Positions 48,852-58,035 of a stretch of DNA of 64,000 nucleotides are shown here, piece by piece. The stretch covers positions 62,001 to 126,000 of the forward strand of contig PAMZ01000021.1 of assembly GCA_002707495.1 (NCBI GenBank), read 5' to 3'. The stretch's first letter is position 1, and every line of letters begins with the position of its first letter. The notes under the pieces are model-generated. The model was given only the letters and a program-made list of their open reading frames with translations, had not been told where the DNA came from and ran no database searches. A program made the position numbers and the translations under genes. The DNA is from Halobacteriovoraceae bacterium. Lineage in GTDB: Bacteria > Bdellovibrionota > Bacteriovoracia > Bacteriovoracales > Bacteriovoracaceae.

Positions 48852-49682
48852 CTATTGAAGGTAAATATTATCTATATCCATATCTGAGACATAATCAGAT
48901 CTTTCTGCTTCCGCTAACGCATCGTCAAAAAGGCTGATAGGCTCAAATACGAATTGATCATCAAGTGCAACCATTGCCCGGTAGAGAACTCGACCTTCGT
49001 CCTCCATTCTGATTCTTCCAAGTTGATAACCAATATATTTAGGAGTAGAGATTTCAACTGTATAAGCATCTATAATTTGATAATCCACTCCTGCATTAAA
49101 ATCAATAAAATCGACAATATTTTCTTCTGTGAGACCAACATTCGTTCCCCCAATTTTTGTGATCGAGATCTTCATACTATCAGTAATGAGGGCCTGAACA
49201 ACAAAACCAACATCTTCTAAATACTCTCGGCAGGTTTCACTCATACCGTTTTTATACCAATCAGTGACTTGAATATTACTTAAGTATTCAATTGTAATTC
49301 CATTAAGCTCCACATTAACAGTGTGACTTCTATCAAGGCCCAGCCCTGCTGAGAAAAGTGAACTCCCAAAAACAGTAAAGCCTAAGTTTCCTTGAAATGC
49401 GTAATTATATGTTCGATTGAAGTGCTGAGTATCATACTCTCTTACCAGTGCATCCTCTGGAAAACAATCGTTTGCCGGAGCGACGTAGGCTAGAGCGTTT
49501 GGTCTTCCCGCCAACATGACACCTGTGCCTGATCTTTCAAGTGGATTTTCATAGCCGATAAACCCATACTCTTGCACCAACCCATTAAGGGCACTAATGG
49601 GGTCGTCAGTGATAGGCTTTTCACAACTGGTTGATGAGATTAATAGAACTGATAGACTTAAAAGTTTTAGAGAACTTTTCAT
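48852..49682 (-). CDS. Lipoprotein of unknown function
   Basis: 276 residues with a lipobox (SSTSC, cysteine near residue 20). The mature protein is acidic and beta-rich, with three more cysteines. GGGAGG directly before ATG 49682 sets the start; an upstream frame to 49739 has no signal peptide. No family recognised. Confidence 0.75.
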   Translation of the reverse strand: MKSSLKLLSLSVLLISSTSCEKPITDDPISALNGLVQEYGFIGYENPLERSGTGVMLAGRPNALAYVAPANDCFPEDALVREYDTQHFNRTYNYAFQGNLGFTVFGSSLFSAGLGLDRSHTVNVELNGITIEYLSNIQVTDWYKNGMSETCREYLEDVGFVVQALITDSMKISITKIGGTNVGLTEENIVDFIDFNAGVDYQIIDAYTVEISTPKYIGYQLGRIRMEDEGRVLYRAMVALDDQFVFEPISLFDDALAEAERSDYVSDMDIDNIYLQ

Positions 49683-49828
49683 GGGACCTCCCGTCTTTTG
49701 GAACAAAGACAAAAAAATGGAACTATGTGATTGAGACAATCAACAGAGACGATCAGAATTGATGCGACTTGAAGAGGATAGCACATAATATGCGCATCGC
49801 GCAATAAGACTTGTTAATTATTTGAAGT

Positions 49829-52012
49829 TTACTCCTGTTCTTGAGGAGTTAGTTCAGAATTATTTGAAGCGTGGACGGCCAATACTGAACAGGCAGCTTT
49901 AGCTATTAACTTATCATCAAAAGTACCGCTGATTGAGTTAACAAGATTATGATCAGTGGATCCCATGACCAATAGGTCGTATTTTGGAGTTTCATCTACC
50001 AGCGTTCTTAATTTTTCATCACCTAGTACGACTGCTGTGGATGGAGGGGTCGTAAGTTTACTCCCTAGGTCCTTAAGGTAGTGAGTTTCGTAATATTTTT
50101 GCTCATCTGAGGCTTTGGTGTGGGCGAATCGCACCAGGGTGACGTTGGCCCTGAGCACAGTGGCTAAATGATTGGCGGTTTCAAGAACGAGCGAATCATT
50201 TCTATCATTATGAATATAAACCATAATCTTTCTAATATAGCGGACACCTGCATCTCTATAAGTAGCAAGATTGCAATGAATATGCGATTTAAGCCAGCCA
50301 ATAGGGTTGTGGAAAGTTATCCCTCCAGACCGACGGCCTCCCCATTCAATCAAAAGCCATCTACAATGTGTCCTCTGAGAGATCTCAAAAACAGTTCTTG
50401 AAACATCGTGAGATAAAACAGGATCGAAGGTTATCGATTCATTTTTCTCGTTTGCCATGGCAATAATTCTTCTTCTTAGTGATCTAAGCTCTGGTGGCTC
50501 ATCCATCATATCGTGAAGATCTGTCTGCTCAGGGATTTCTAGGAGGCGAGTGACTTCTATCGCTTTATGATGCCCTAATGCAATCCCCATTTCTATGAGC
50601 ATCTCAGGTGAGCGCTCCCTTCCAAAAAGACTGACGACAACGTCTGCTTCGCCTTGAACTTCAAAACTACAAAATCCTCCCACATCGTAGGGGTATTTTT
50701 CTATGAGATCGGTTCTCTTACCACGAATTCCAATGACTCCCTTTCGATGAGTCCTCTTAAATCCGTACATAAAGTAAATAAGCACCCCAGGAACCGCAAT
50801 GGCTCCGATGGCAAAAATAGCTATTTTCCCCATGGCAAACAAAAGTGCGACTCCAGAGAGAATTCCAAAACTTTGCATGAAAGGATAGAGAGGTGATTTA
50901 TATTGAGGTTTGTACCATTGCACTCGAGCTTCTCGTAGGACAATGACACAAAAATTCTCGGCAATATAGCCAAGGATCATAAAAGCTGAGGCAAATTTTG
51001 CGATTTTTTCTACATTAAAAAAAAGCAGGACAATAGCAACAATACTACCAGATAAAAGGATGGATAAGATAGGAGTTAAGAAAGTTCTATGAAGTTTACC
51101 TAAAAAGCCTGGCAAGAGATTATCTCTAGACATGGCGAAGGGAAAACGTGATCCGGCCAGTATTCCTGCATTTGAAGTATTAATCATGGTTAGGGCAGCC
51201 ACAATAGCAAATATAATTCCTAAACTAGGATTTCCTACATCAACTGCCAGTCGATAAATGGGTTTCATCTCTCCTGAAATTTCAGAGATTGAATAAACAC
51301 TGCCTAAAACAAAACTGATGGCACAATAAATAATGGTCACAAGAAGAAGTGAGATGAGTATGCCTCGGGGAAGATTCTTCTCTGGCTCTTTAACTTCTTC
51401 TGCAATAGCCGCAATTTTAGTTACACCTGCAAAGGAAACGAAAACTAGCGCAGCTGCACTGAAAAGACCGCTTGAGCCTTTAGGCATTAAGGGCTGCATA
51501 TTATTTAAGTCCCAAAGAGGGAAGGAAAATAAAGAAAGTATAGTAAGGCTCACTAATGAGATAAATAGAATGGCAGTTACAAAAGAGGAGACTTTACCCA
51601 CACCTAAAATATTCAATAGGACGATGACAAATAAAAACGTTAAAAAAGTAAGGTCTTCTGGAAAAGAAGAGACTACGGTAAGATAGGCGGCAATTCCAAT
51701 AAGTGAGAATGCTGCTTTAAATAGAATCGATAAAAAAAGACCAAGCCCCGAAACTGTTCCCGCTAATGGCCCAAAAGTTCTATCAATATAGACGTAAGTT
51801 CCTCCACTGGTAGGCATCGCTGTTGCGAGTTCAGCTTTTGATAAAGCTGCCGGAAGGACACAAATTGCGGAGAGTAAAAAAGCGAGGTAAAGCGAAGGTC
51901 CAGTAGTTGCAAAGCCCAGGCCCGGAAGAACAAAAATCCCAGAACCAATCATGGAACTGATACTTATCGTGATCACTGAAAATAAACCTAAACGCCGCTC
52001 TAGACTTGCCAT
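49829..52012 (-). CDS. APC-family permease with two universal-stress-protein domains
   Basis: 727 residues. Twelve membrane helices (~8-420) begin with SSMIGSGIFVLPG, the amino-acid/polyamine/cation carrier signature. Two cytosolic USP-type domains follow (~445-580 and ~585-715; the second ends VMGSTDHNLVNSISG, with a GS-type nucleotide loop). USP domains may gate transport by ATP or cAMP binding. A clean promoter with TATAAT six bases before the ATG indicates a leaderless mRNA. Confidence 0.92.
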   Translation of the reverse strand: MASLERRLGLFSVITISISSMIGSGIFVLPGLGFATTGPSLYLAFLLSAICVLPAALSKAELATAMPTSGGTYVYIDRTFGPLAGTVSGLGLFLSILFKAAFSLIGIAAYLTVVSSFPEDLTFLTFLFVIVLLNILGVGKVSSFVTAILFISLVSLTILSLFSFPLWDLNNMQPLMPKGSSGLFSAAALVFVSFAGVTKIAAIAEEVKEPEKNLPRGILISLLLVTIIYCAISFVLGSVYSISEISGEMKPIYRLAVDVGNPSLGIIFAIVAALTMINTSNAGILAGSRFPFAMSRDNLLPGFLGKLHRTFLTPILSILLSGSIVAIVLLFFNVEKIAKFASAFMILGYIAENFCVIVLREARVQWYKPQYKSPLYPFMQSFGILSGVALLFAMGKIAIFAIGAIAVPGVLIYFMYGFKRTHRKGVIGIRGKRTDLIEKYPYDVGGFCSFEVQGEADVVVSLFGRERSPEMLIEMGIALGHHKAIEVTRLLEIPEQTDLHDMMDEPPELRSLRRRIIAMANEKNESITFDPVLSHDVSRTVFEISQRTHCRWLLIEWGGRRSGGITFHNPIGWLKSHIHCNLATYRDAGVRYIRKIMVYIHNDRNDSLVLETANHLATVLRANVTLVRFAHTKASDEQKYYETHYLKDLGSKLTTPPSTAVVLGDEKLRTLVDETPKYDLLVMGSTDHNLVNSISGTFDDKLIAKAACSVLAVHASNNSELTPQEQE

Positions 52013-52018
52013 TTATTT

Positions 52019-52048
52019 ATTATAGTCGGAAAAAACAAGACAAGACAA
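52019..52048 (-). promoter_or_regulatory. Promoter of the APC-USP gene, leaderless start
   Basis: Minus strand: TTGTCT (52048-52043), an 18-base spacer, TATAAT (52024-52019), then six bases to ATG 52012. No Shine-Dalgarno. Confidence 0.65.
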
Positions 52049-52061
52049 TGAATTACGACAT

Positions 52062-52646
52062 TCAAAGCATTATTTGAATGAATACACCCATGATGGGAAC
52101 GCTAAGATTATCATCAAGGGGTACAAAACTCTCTGTTAAGCTAAGGATAGAGGCGAGTATAAGTGTTTTTTGCAAGGGAAAGCCCAAAAAGTTTAAAATT
52201 AAACCCGCAATAATGAAATAGGTGAAAAGTCCTATCAATGTTTTATCTCGATAAGTTTTTAATCCTCCCCATTTTATTCCCATGACACTTGCCATAGGGT
52301 CTGCAATCGCAACCACGAGAAAGAAGGGAGCCACTGTTTTTGCGGATAGAATGCTTAAACAGACAGCGGCTGATACAAAATAGGTCGTCATGCCTGAAAA
52401 TTTTGAGACCTCCTCTTTACGAGCTAGACTTTTAAAAATCAATAACAAGTTTTGGTTAAGCTTTGGATTTAAAAATCTTAATAAATCAATAAAAACACCA
52501 AGAGCTGCAAGGCAATATATAATAATCTCAAGATTTGATTCCTCGAAAGCCTCACTGGTAAAGGCAAAAAAGAAAACTATCCCGACGGCTGAATGCACAA
52601 GCTTTCTCTTCGTATGAATATTTGATTTCGTTTCTAAATGGTTCAC
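52062..52646 (-). CDS. Polyprenol/dolichol-kinase-like membrane protein (SEC59/DGK1/VTE5 family)
   Basis: 194 residues, about six membrane helices. KRKLVHSAVG at the start and the CDP-type motif AIADPMASVMGIKWGG are family marks, with K-T-x-x-G as KTLIG behind it. Relatives phosphorylate lipid alcohols such as dolichol, phytol or diacylglycerol using CTP. The start is GTG 52646. The bacterial substrate is unknown. Confidence 0.85.
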   Translation of the reverse strand: MNHLETKSNIHTKRKLVHSAVGIVFFFAFTSEAFEESNLEIIIYCLAALGVFIDLLRFLNPKLNQNLLLIFKSLARKEEVSKFSGMTTYFVSAAVCLSILSAKTVAPFFLVVAIADPMASVMGIKWGGLKTYRDKTLIGLFTYFIIAGLILNFLGFPLQKTLILASILSLTESFVPLDDNLSVPIMGVFIQIML

Positions 52647-52670
52647 TTAATCAGTCAGGTTTAAACTCGT

Positions 52671-52698
52671 TTGAAACAATTCTAAAATTGGTTAAACT
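52671..52698 (+). promoter_or_regulatory. Promoter of the START-domain gene, leaderless start
   Basis: TTGAAA (52671-52676), a 16-base spacer, TAAACT (52693-52698), five bases to ATG 52704. The region between this gene and the divergent one is only 57 bases. Confidence 0.6.
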
Positions 52699-52703
52699 AA
52701 GGC

Positions 52704-53399
52704 ATGAAATTTTTATCAGTATTATTTTTAGGCTTATTATCTCTTCCCGTCTACTCTCTTAATCTTGAATCTGGTTGGAAAAAAATCAGTGAAAAAGATG
52801 GAATAAAGGTTTATACAAAATCAACCAAAGACAGTCCAATACAATATCTTCGGGCTAAGGGTGTGATCTCTGCAAAGGTAGAGAATATATGTGCCATTTT
52901 GAGAAGTGTTGAAACAGCAGTAGACTGGACACCAAACTTGATTGAGCGAAGCTATGTCAAAAATATCTCAGACACGGAAGCTATCCTTTATGACGTCAGC
53001 AATATGCCCTGGCCTGTGACAGACAGAGAAATGGTGCTGCACCATAAGTTATCAGTAACTGAGGATAGGGATGCCCTCGTGCTAGATTTTAAATCTGTAG
53101 ATAATCCTAAAGCTAAAAGAGATAAAGATTACGTTCGAGCAAAGATAGAATTTGGTCAACTTAGATTTAAGCCTGTAGAAAATGGCAAAAAGACAGAAAT
53201 GGAAATGATAGTTCTCGTTGATCCGATGGGCTCTATTCCTGTTTGGATAGTTAACCTTTTACAGGTCTCAATCCCTTATGATTTTTTAATGGCCTTAAAT
53301 AAATATGCCGTAAAAACTAAAATTAAACCGCTTCCAGGGGTTCTGAATTTGATAACACAAGTAAAGTCTAAACATAGGTTGGTTGCTGGTGAAGAGTAG
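52704..53399 (+). CDS. Exported START-domain protein
   Basis: 231 residues with a signal peptide ending LPVYSLN. The START lipid-binding domain follows: SGWKKISEKDGIKVYTK, then DWTPNL, and PWPVTDREMVL, a strongly conserved region. Relatives bind sterols, phospholipids or other hydrophobic molecules; the ligand is unknown. Periplasmic. It overlaps the peroxiredoxin-like gene start. Confidence 0.92.
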   Translation: MKFLSVLFLGLLSLPVYSLNLESGWKKISEKDGIKVYTKSTKDSPIQYLRAKGVISAKVENICAILRSVETAVDWTPNLIERSYVKNISDTEAILYDVSNMPWPVTDREMVLHHKLSVTEDRDALVLDFKSVDNPKAKRDKDYVRAKIEFGQLRFKPVENGKKTEMEMIVLVDPMGSIPVWIVNLLQVSIPYDFLMALNKYAVKTKIKPLPGVLNLITQVKSKHRLVAGEE

Positions 53400-54078
53400 T
53401 CTCTACCTTATTATTTTTCTTTTATGCTTTCATACCTACGCAGATAGCTTGAAAGAGCAAATTGAAAGTCGCAAGTCTCAATCAAAATCTAAGACACCCG
53501 CAGAAATAAAGAAAATTATGCAAAAGGCAACTGAAGAACTTAAGGCTTCAGGCATAGAAGAAAAGGCATTAGGAGTTGGAAGAAAGGTTCCAGACTTTAA
53601 GATTGGCGAAAAACCAATTAAAAGCTTCTATGAGAAGGGAGTTACTGTCGTGACATTTTATAGGGGAGGATGGTGCCCTTATTGCATGTTACAATTAAAA
53701 GAATTTGAAAGACTTTATAGTGATTTTAAAAAAGATGGAATTACGCTCATTGCTCTGGCGCCTGATACAGCGAAAGAAATCAAAAAAACAAAACGTAATC
53801 ATAAGCTCAGTTTTCCTATTTTTAGCGACTCTAATAATGAAATAGCGAGCCAATTTGGCTTGGCCTTTCAACTCCCTGCGGACTTGCAAAAAGTTTATCA
53901 AAAATTTGGAATAGATTTAAAAGCATCGCAGGGAAACTCAGAAAATCGTCTTCCTATGCCAGGTACCTATATTATAGATAAAGAGGGAAATATTCGTTAT
54001 GCCTTTGCTAAAGCAGACTATACGTTGCGCGCAGAGCCACGAGATGTTTTAAAACGCGCTCAATCTATACAAAGATGA
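53389..54078 (+). CDS. Exported AhpC/TSA-type thiol peroxidase-like protein
   Basis: About 229 residues with a short signal peptide. The thioredoxin fold has VTFYRGGWCPYCMLQLKEF with a CPYC active site rather than the usual single peroxidatic Cys of PVCT type, and LIALAPDT. It may act as a periplasmic peroxidase or a thiol:disulfide enzyme. The start is GTG 53389, or TTG 53383, inside the end of the START gene. Confidence 0.85.
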   Translation: MKSSLYLIIFLLCFHTYADSLKEQIESRKSQSKSKTPAEIKKIMQKATEELKASGIEEKALGVGRKVPDFKIGEKPIKSFYEKGVTVVTFYRGGWCPYCMLQLKEFERLYSDFKKDGITLIALAPDTAKEIKKTKRNHKLSFPIFSDSNNEIASQFGLAFQLPADLQKVYQKFGIDLKASQGNSENRLPMPGTYIIDKEGNIRYAFAKADYTLRAEPRDVLKRAQSIQR

Positions 54079-54095
54079 TCATCTATTTTATGCTC

Positions 54096-54116
54096 TTCTC
54101 CTAAACGATAGGAGAA
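54096..54116 (+). promoter_or_regulatory. Hairpin hiding the Shine-Dalgarno of the metalloprotease gene
   Basis: TTCTCCTA (54096-54103), loop AACGA, TAGGAGAA (54109-54116): a perfect 8-bp stem whose 3' arm contains the AGGAG that lies six bases before the TTG start at 54121. Translation would need the stem to open, as in RNA thermometers or protein/RNA-controlled starts. Confidence 0.6.
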
Positions 54117-54120
54117 TAGT

Positions 54121-55344
54121 TTGAAATTATTAGTTTTGCTTAGTGCATTGAGCACAGCTGCCTTTGGAAATATCCCTCACTTACCTTTGGAACTTAGTTT
54201 TGAAGAGTCTAAGGCAATCTACGCTAGTATGGATGCAGGTCAAAGAAAGGGAATCAAGAATACTTCAATACGAACAGCAATCGCTGGTGGAGAAAGATTG
54301 AGCCAATGGATAGACCTCATCAACTCTCAAAGAAGCGAAACATCGGCTATCAGATTAACCAGTAAAGAGACTCAGCGAGGTATTCCAGTTGAATCACCTT
54401 CTAAGTATGGGCCCTCAACTATCGAACAAAAACTCAATGAATTGATACGAGATATGCCTGAGTCAATGACCAATATTATTTATAACCAAGGCGATTTGAC
54501 TCAAACAACTCCCATTGAAGATGCCATTTTCATTGAATGGGGAAGAAAAGTTTCGAGGCTTTATCAATCGGCGGTTCGTTGGGAGACTTTTAAGCCTTGG
54601 CGATCGCAAATGGCACAACGAAGATTTCGAGATATAAGAGGTTTTTACCACTTAAGAAAAATCCAAGATCTAGACCAAACTCTACAAGCATATACAACCT
54701 TGAGCACAGACGAACAAAATCAACTGAAGTCACATTTAGAAATGATTTGTCTAAATACCACTCAAAACGAAAGCTCTTGCGCTAGAGAGTTTATGTCGGC
54801 TTTGTCTGCATCAAAATTAGTAGAATTTAAAAATCGCTATTGGAATAGATCAAAAAGGATATGGAATAGCTTTTTTGACATTGTTAATCCAAGAAGAGAT
54901 GTGACCTGGGAGAGTCCAACTTTAATGGAAGTCATTTTTAAAGATCCTAAAAATTCAAAAATCGCTCACTGGCTTAAAGATAATGTAGAGGATGAGTTTC
55001 AAATTCCTGAACTGAATTGGAGCTTGGAAATGAACTTTGTAGAGCGAGGCTTTGGGCTTTCACACTTAGAGTTTCAAAAAAATACAACACCTCATGTCTC
55101 TGGGGGAAATAAAATAGTTATGGATGCTAATACACCACTTGAAGAGTATAATGTTAGGTGGACTATAAGACATGAATACGGACATATTTTAAGACTTCCT
55201 GATTGCTATCATGAATTTTATCTGCCAGAGGAAAATCTGATGATGAGCTATCAATTAGATATCTCTGATCTCATGTGCTCAAGAGTCGGTGCCATGAATG
55301 AACGTATTTATAATGAACTTAAAAGCGTTTACTTTAAAAGGTAA
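54121..55344 (+). CDS. Exported zinc metalloprotease, HExxHxxxxxD type
   Basis: 407 residues with a signal peptide ending AAFGN. HEYGH is at 351-355, followed by Asp361 in ILRLPDCYHE, like the HExxHxLGLPD site of snapalysin-type metzincins. LMMSY shortly after may be the Met-turn. The ~330 residues before it are unassigned and helical, possibly a propeptide. The start is TTG with AGGAG, sequestered in a hairpin. It is probably secreted. Confidence 0.78.
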   Translation: MKLLVLLSALSTAAFGNIPHLPLELSFEESKAIYASMDAGQRKGIKNTSIRTAIAGGERLSQWIDLINSQRSETSAIRLTSKETQRGIPVESPSKYGPSTIEQKLNELIRDMPESMTNIIYNQGDLTQTTPIEDAIFIEWGRKVSRLYQSAVRWETFKPWRSQMAQRRFRDIRGFYHLRKIQDLDQTLQAYTTLSTDEQNQLKSHLEMICLNTTQNESSCAREFMSALSASKLVEFKNRYWNRSKRIWNSFFDIVNPRRDVTWESPTLMEVIFKDPKNSKIAHWLKDNVEDEFQIPELNWSLEMNFVERGFGLSHLEFQKNTTPHVSGGNKIVMDANTPLEEYNVRWTIRHEYGHILRLPDCYHEFYLPEENLMMSYQLDISDLMCSRVGAMNERIYNELKSVYFKR

Positions 55345-55355
55345 TTAAGACTTCT

Positions 55356-55811
55356 ATGAAGACTAAAACGATTATTTTTACTCTATTAAGTATAAGTATT
55401 GTGGCCATTGGGCTTATAGTCTTTCAGACTTTTAAAGCAAAAAGAGATAATAAGGTTTATATGGTGGTGGGGCAGGACCTATGTTTTGTTGCTGATCAAA
55501 ACTATCAACTCGTGCCCGTCAAAGAAGGTTTTGATTATTTTGCTGGAGAGAACAAAGGTGAGGTAAGAGTTGTGAATCAAATAGGCTTGAGTCAGGATCT
55601 TGATGCTTCAGTCATTAATAATATCGAATATGGTTATAAAAAAGAAAAAAACTATCGGACTTATGAGTATGTTTTGAATGAAAATCAAGTGCTTCGTGAT
55701 TATTTTCTTTATAAGAAACGAGCACCAATTCATTTAGTTCCGTATAGAGATGAATGTAAAAGTATGATGGATTTATATCCCGTCATCGAGCTGCAATGGG
55801 AGGAAGAATAA
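55356..55811 (+). CDS. Membrane-anchored protein of unknown function
   Basis: 151 residues with an N-terminal membrane helix (~5-27) and a hydrophilic domain with two cysteines (DLCFVA, DECKSM). The family is not recognised. It ends directly before the cyclophilin gene and is probably cotranscribed with it. Confidence 0.65.
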   Translation: MKTKTIIFTLLSISIVAIGLIVFQTFKAKRDNKVYMVVGQDLCFVADQNYQLVPVKEGFDYFAGENKGEVRVVNQIGLSQDLDASVINNIEYGYKKEKNYRTYEYVLNENQVLRDYFLYKKRAPIHLVPYRDECKSMMDLYPVIELQWEEE

Positions 55812-56369
55812 ATGTTTAAAGTTAAGGTTTTATTTTTAAGTATGATATTAAGTTTTTCAGTAATGGCAGGAGGAAAAAAGATGGTTCTTATTAAAACTAA
55901 CAAAGGTGAGATTAAAGTAGAATTATTTGCAGAGAAAGCTCCCGAAACGGTTAAGAATTTTCTAAGTTATGTTGAAGATAAATTCTACGACGGTACAATT
56001 TTTCATAGAGTCATTGATAATTTTATGATTCAAGGTGGTGGCTTTGACGAGAAAATGAAGCAAAAGGAGACAAAATCTCCTGTTGTTAACGAAGCGAAAA
56101 ATGGTCTCTCCAATGACGAGGGAACCCTGGCCATGGCGAGAACCAATGAAAAAGACTCTGCGACAGCTCAATTTTTTATTAATGTAAAAGACAATGATTT
56201 TTTAAACCACCAAAATGAGCAGAACTATGGATACGCTGTATTTGGGAAAGTCGTTGAGGGGATGTCAGTGGTTAATCAAATAAAAAAGGTTAGCACTCAC
56301 ACAGTAGGATTTCACCAGAATGTTCCAGCAGAGGCCATTGTTATAGAATCTATTCGATCTGTTGAATAG
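55812..56369 (+). CDS. Exported cyclophilin-type peptidyl-prolyl isomerase
   Basis: 185 residues. Signal peptide (to ~19, SVMAGG) followed by a complete PpiA/PpiB-type domain: [26 protein letters not shown] with the catalytic Arg, [19 protein letters not shown], and [11 protein letters not shown]. It speeds prolyl isomerisation during folding in the periplasm. GGGAGGAAG precedes the ATG. A terminator follows. Confidence 0.95.
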   Translation: MFKVKVLFLSMILSFSVMAGGKKMVLIKTNKGEIKVELFAEKAPETVKNFLSYVEDKFYDGTIFHRVIDNFMIQGGGFDEKMKQKETKSPVVNEAKNGLSNDEGTLAMARTNEKDSATAQFFINVKDNDFLNHQNEQNYGYAVFGKVVEGMSVVNQIKKVSTHTVGFHQNVPAEAIVIESIRSVE

Positions 56370-56394
56370 AGAATTACGACGCAACGCATGTGAG

Positions 56395-56434
56395 CTCTGA
56401 GAGGAATTATTCTCTCAGAGTTGAGTCTTTTTTT
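56395..56434 (+). terminator. Rho-independent terminator after the cyclophilin gene
   Basis: CTCTGAGAG (56395-56403), loop of eight, CTCTCAGAG (56412-56420), then a T-rich tail with TTTTTTT a few bases later. Confidence 0.7.
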
Positions 56435-56461
56435 CACTTCTTCTTTGCATCTCGTCTTCAA

Positions 56462-56480
56462 GGCGCTATAGCCAAGTGGT
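56462..56480 (+). other. Possible remnant of a tRNA 5' half (tRNA-Cys-like)
   Basis: GGCGCTATAGCCAAGTGGT reads like the acceptor strand plus D-arm start of bacterial tRNA-Cys. The anticodon and T arms do not follow; instead the signal peptide of the collagen-like protein begins inside the element. It could be coincidence. Confidence 0.35.
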
Positions 56481-57621
56481 GAGAATTTTAATAGCTCTTT
56501 GTTTCTATTTACCGATCTTGGCATGGTCATTTGTTTTACCTGATCAAGTCATAATAACTCAAGATCAAGCTCAATATTTTGATCTCTCAGGTGCCTCCGG
56601 AAGAGATGGAATTGACGGTCAAGACGCTTATGGGATCAATTGTGAAGATCATCCTTGGCAAGTGATCGACGGAATCAACGGAGAGATGGGTCTGTCTGGC
56701 GAAGACGGAGCAGACGGTGAAGATGTCATTATTAGGTATCAAGGCCTAGCAGAGCTATCTGACATCACTCTCATTAATCCTGGTGGATTGGGTGGAAAAC
56801 CTGGTCTCGGTGGGAGAGGAACTATTGGATGCAATGGTGGAACTCCGGGCAATCCTGGCAGAGCCGGAAAACCTGGTGAGAATGGCGATTATGGTCGAGT
56901 TTTTCTCGTTCCCCAAAGAACCTTACTGCCAGAGGTAAATCCAACCCAAATCATAACGCTTGAAGAGTTACTCCAAAATAAAACGAAACTCAGCTACATT
57001 AAATGGGCTTCAAACTTCGGACTGCAGGATCTTTTAAATTCTGCATCAGATGTTTCTCAAGAGTTTTATACTTTTAATGGAGTTGTAGAAAAGAATATTC
57101 GGGTGAGATGGCTCGCGGATCAACCAGGCTCTGATTTCTTACAGACAAGATTAGGACTTCATTTAGCTTCAAATGGTCTGCATATCAATAATTATCGAGG
57201 GCCTTTTCTTCGTTACAGGATCGAAGAGACTCCGGAATCTTCAACAATAATTATTGAGCACGCCATTCGCGAGGATAGTCTTGCAAATTTAAAATTGGGT
57301 AAAATGCGCAACAGCATGTTTGATTTAACTCTGGAAGTGAAGCGCAAATATGACCTTATAGTGCCTCTGCGTACTGTCTTTAATATTTCTATTTTTGAAG
57401 TAGATGGAAATAACGAAAACTTAAAACTAGTTGGGCATTTCAATCTTCCGGATGAATTGGTCCAATTTGACGAAGATAAATTTCAAATCTATATTGGAAA
57501 ACTCAACTACCCAATGCAGTATAAAAGGCGGGGCGTTAAACTAAGAGTTTTCTTATCAGTAACTAGAGAGAATGATAATCAACGCCGAACCTATGTTTTG
57601 AAGGGGTTGTACCGAATATAG
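56479..57621 (+). CDS. Exported protein with collagen-like Gly-X-Y region
   Basis: About 380 residues. Signal peptide (to ~17), then a glycine-rich region (~35-135) with runs of Gly-X-Y such as GEDGADGED, GKPGLGGRG and GNPGRAGKPGENGD. The ~240-residue C-terminal domain is mixed and unassigned. It is probably surface-exposed or released. GTG 56479 or 56476 are the only starts; TATAGC ends six bases before 56479. Confidence 0.78.
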   Translation: MRILIALCFYLPILAWSFVLPDQVIITQDQAQYFDLSGASGRDGIDGQDAYGINCEDHPWQVIDGINGEMGLSGEDGADGEDVIIRYQGLAELSDITLINPGGLGGKPGLGGRGTIGCNGGTPGNPGRAGKPGENGDYGRVFLVPQRTLLPEVNPTQIITLEELLQNKTKLSYIKWASNFGLQDLLNSASDVSQEFYTFNGVVEKNIRVRWLADQPGSDFLQTRLGLHLASNGLHINNYRGPFLRYRIEETPESSTIIIEHAIREDSLANLKLGKMRNSMFDLTLEVKRKYDLIVPLRTVFNISIFEVDGNNENLKLVGHFNLPDELVQFDEDKFQIYIGKLNYPMQYKRRGVKLRVFLSVTRENDNQRRTYVLKGLYRI

Positions 57622-57630
57622 GAACAATAC

Positions 57631-58035
57631 ATGCGCGTACTATTGGCCATTTTAGTTTTCACTAGTTTTCAAACCTCGGTTATCGCAAGAGGTTTTCTAC
57701 CTAATAAAATTGAAGGCAGAGTTATTGATGTTTTTATTGGAGAGCTAGATCCATATATTGGCGATTATTGCGTTATTACAATTAGAGATAAGGTAACAGG
57801 ACGACTATATGGCTTGGTTTCAGATGAGGGACCTGCAGGTCCTTTGTGTGACGATGCTGAACTTCTGGAACTAGACTGGGTTGTCGGTGCTTATAGATCT
57901 AAAATGGACTTTTTGGAAGATTCAGGTTTGATTGGAGCACTTCACTCCTATTCTAGGTTTATTTCTAAAGAAGAGCGTTTTTTCTTTCTCTCCTATAGAA
58001 AGAACCTTGTTTTTTTAGGTGGCCCAGAATACTAA
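57631..58035 (+). CDS. Small exported protein of unknown function
   Basis: 134 residues with a signal peptide ending SVIARG. The mature part has two cysteines (DYCVIT, PLCDDA) and beta-rich predicted structure. It follows the collagen-like gene by nine bases and is likely cotranscribed. Overlaps the ABC-F gene end by four bases. Confidence 0.7.
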   Translation: MRVLLAILVFTSFQTSVIARGFLPNKIEGRVIDVFIGELDPYIGDYCVITIRDKVTGRLYGLVSDEGPAGPLCDDAELLELDWVVGAYRSKMDFLEDSGLIGALHSYSRFISKEERFFFLSYRKNLVFLGGPEY

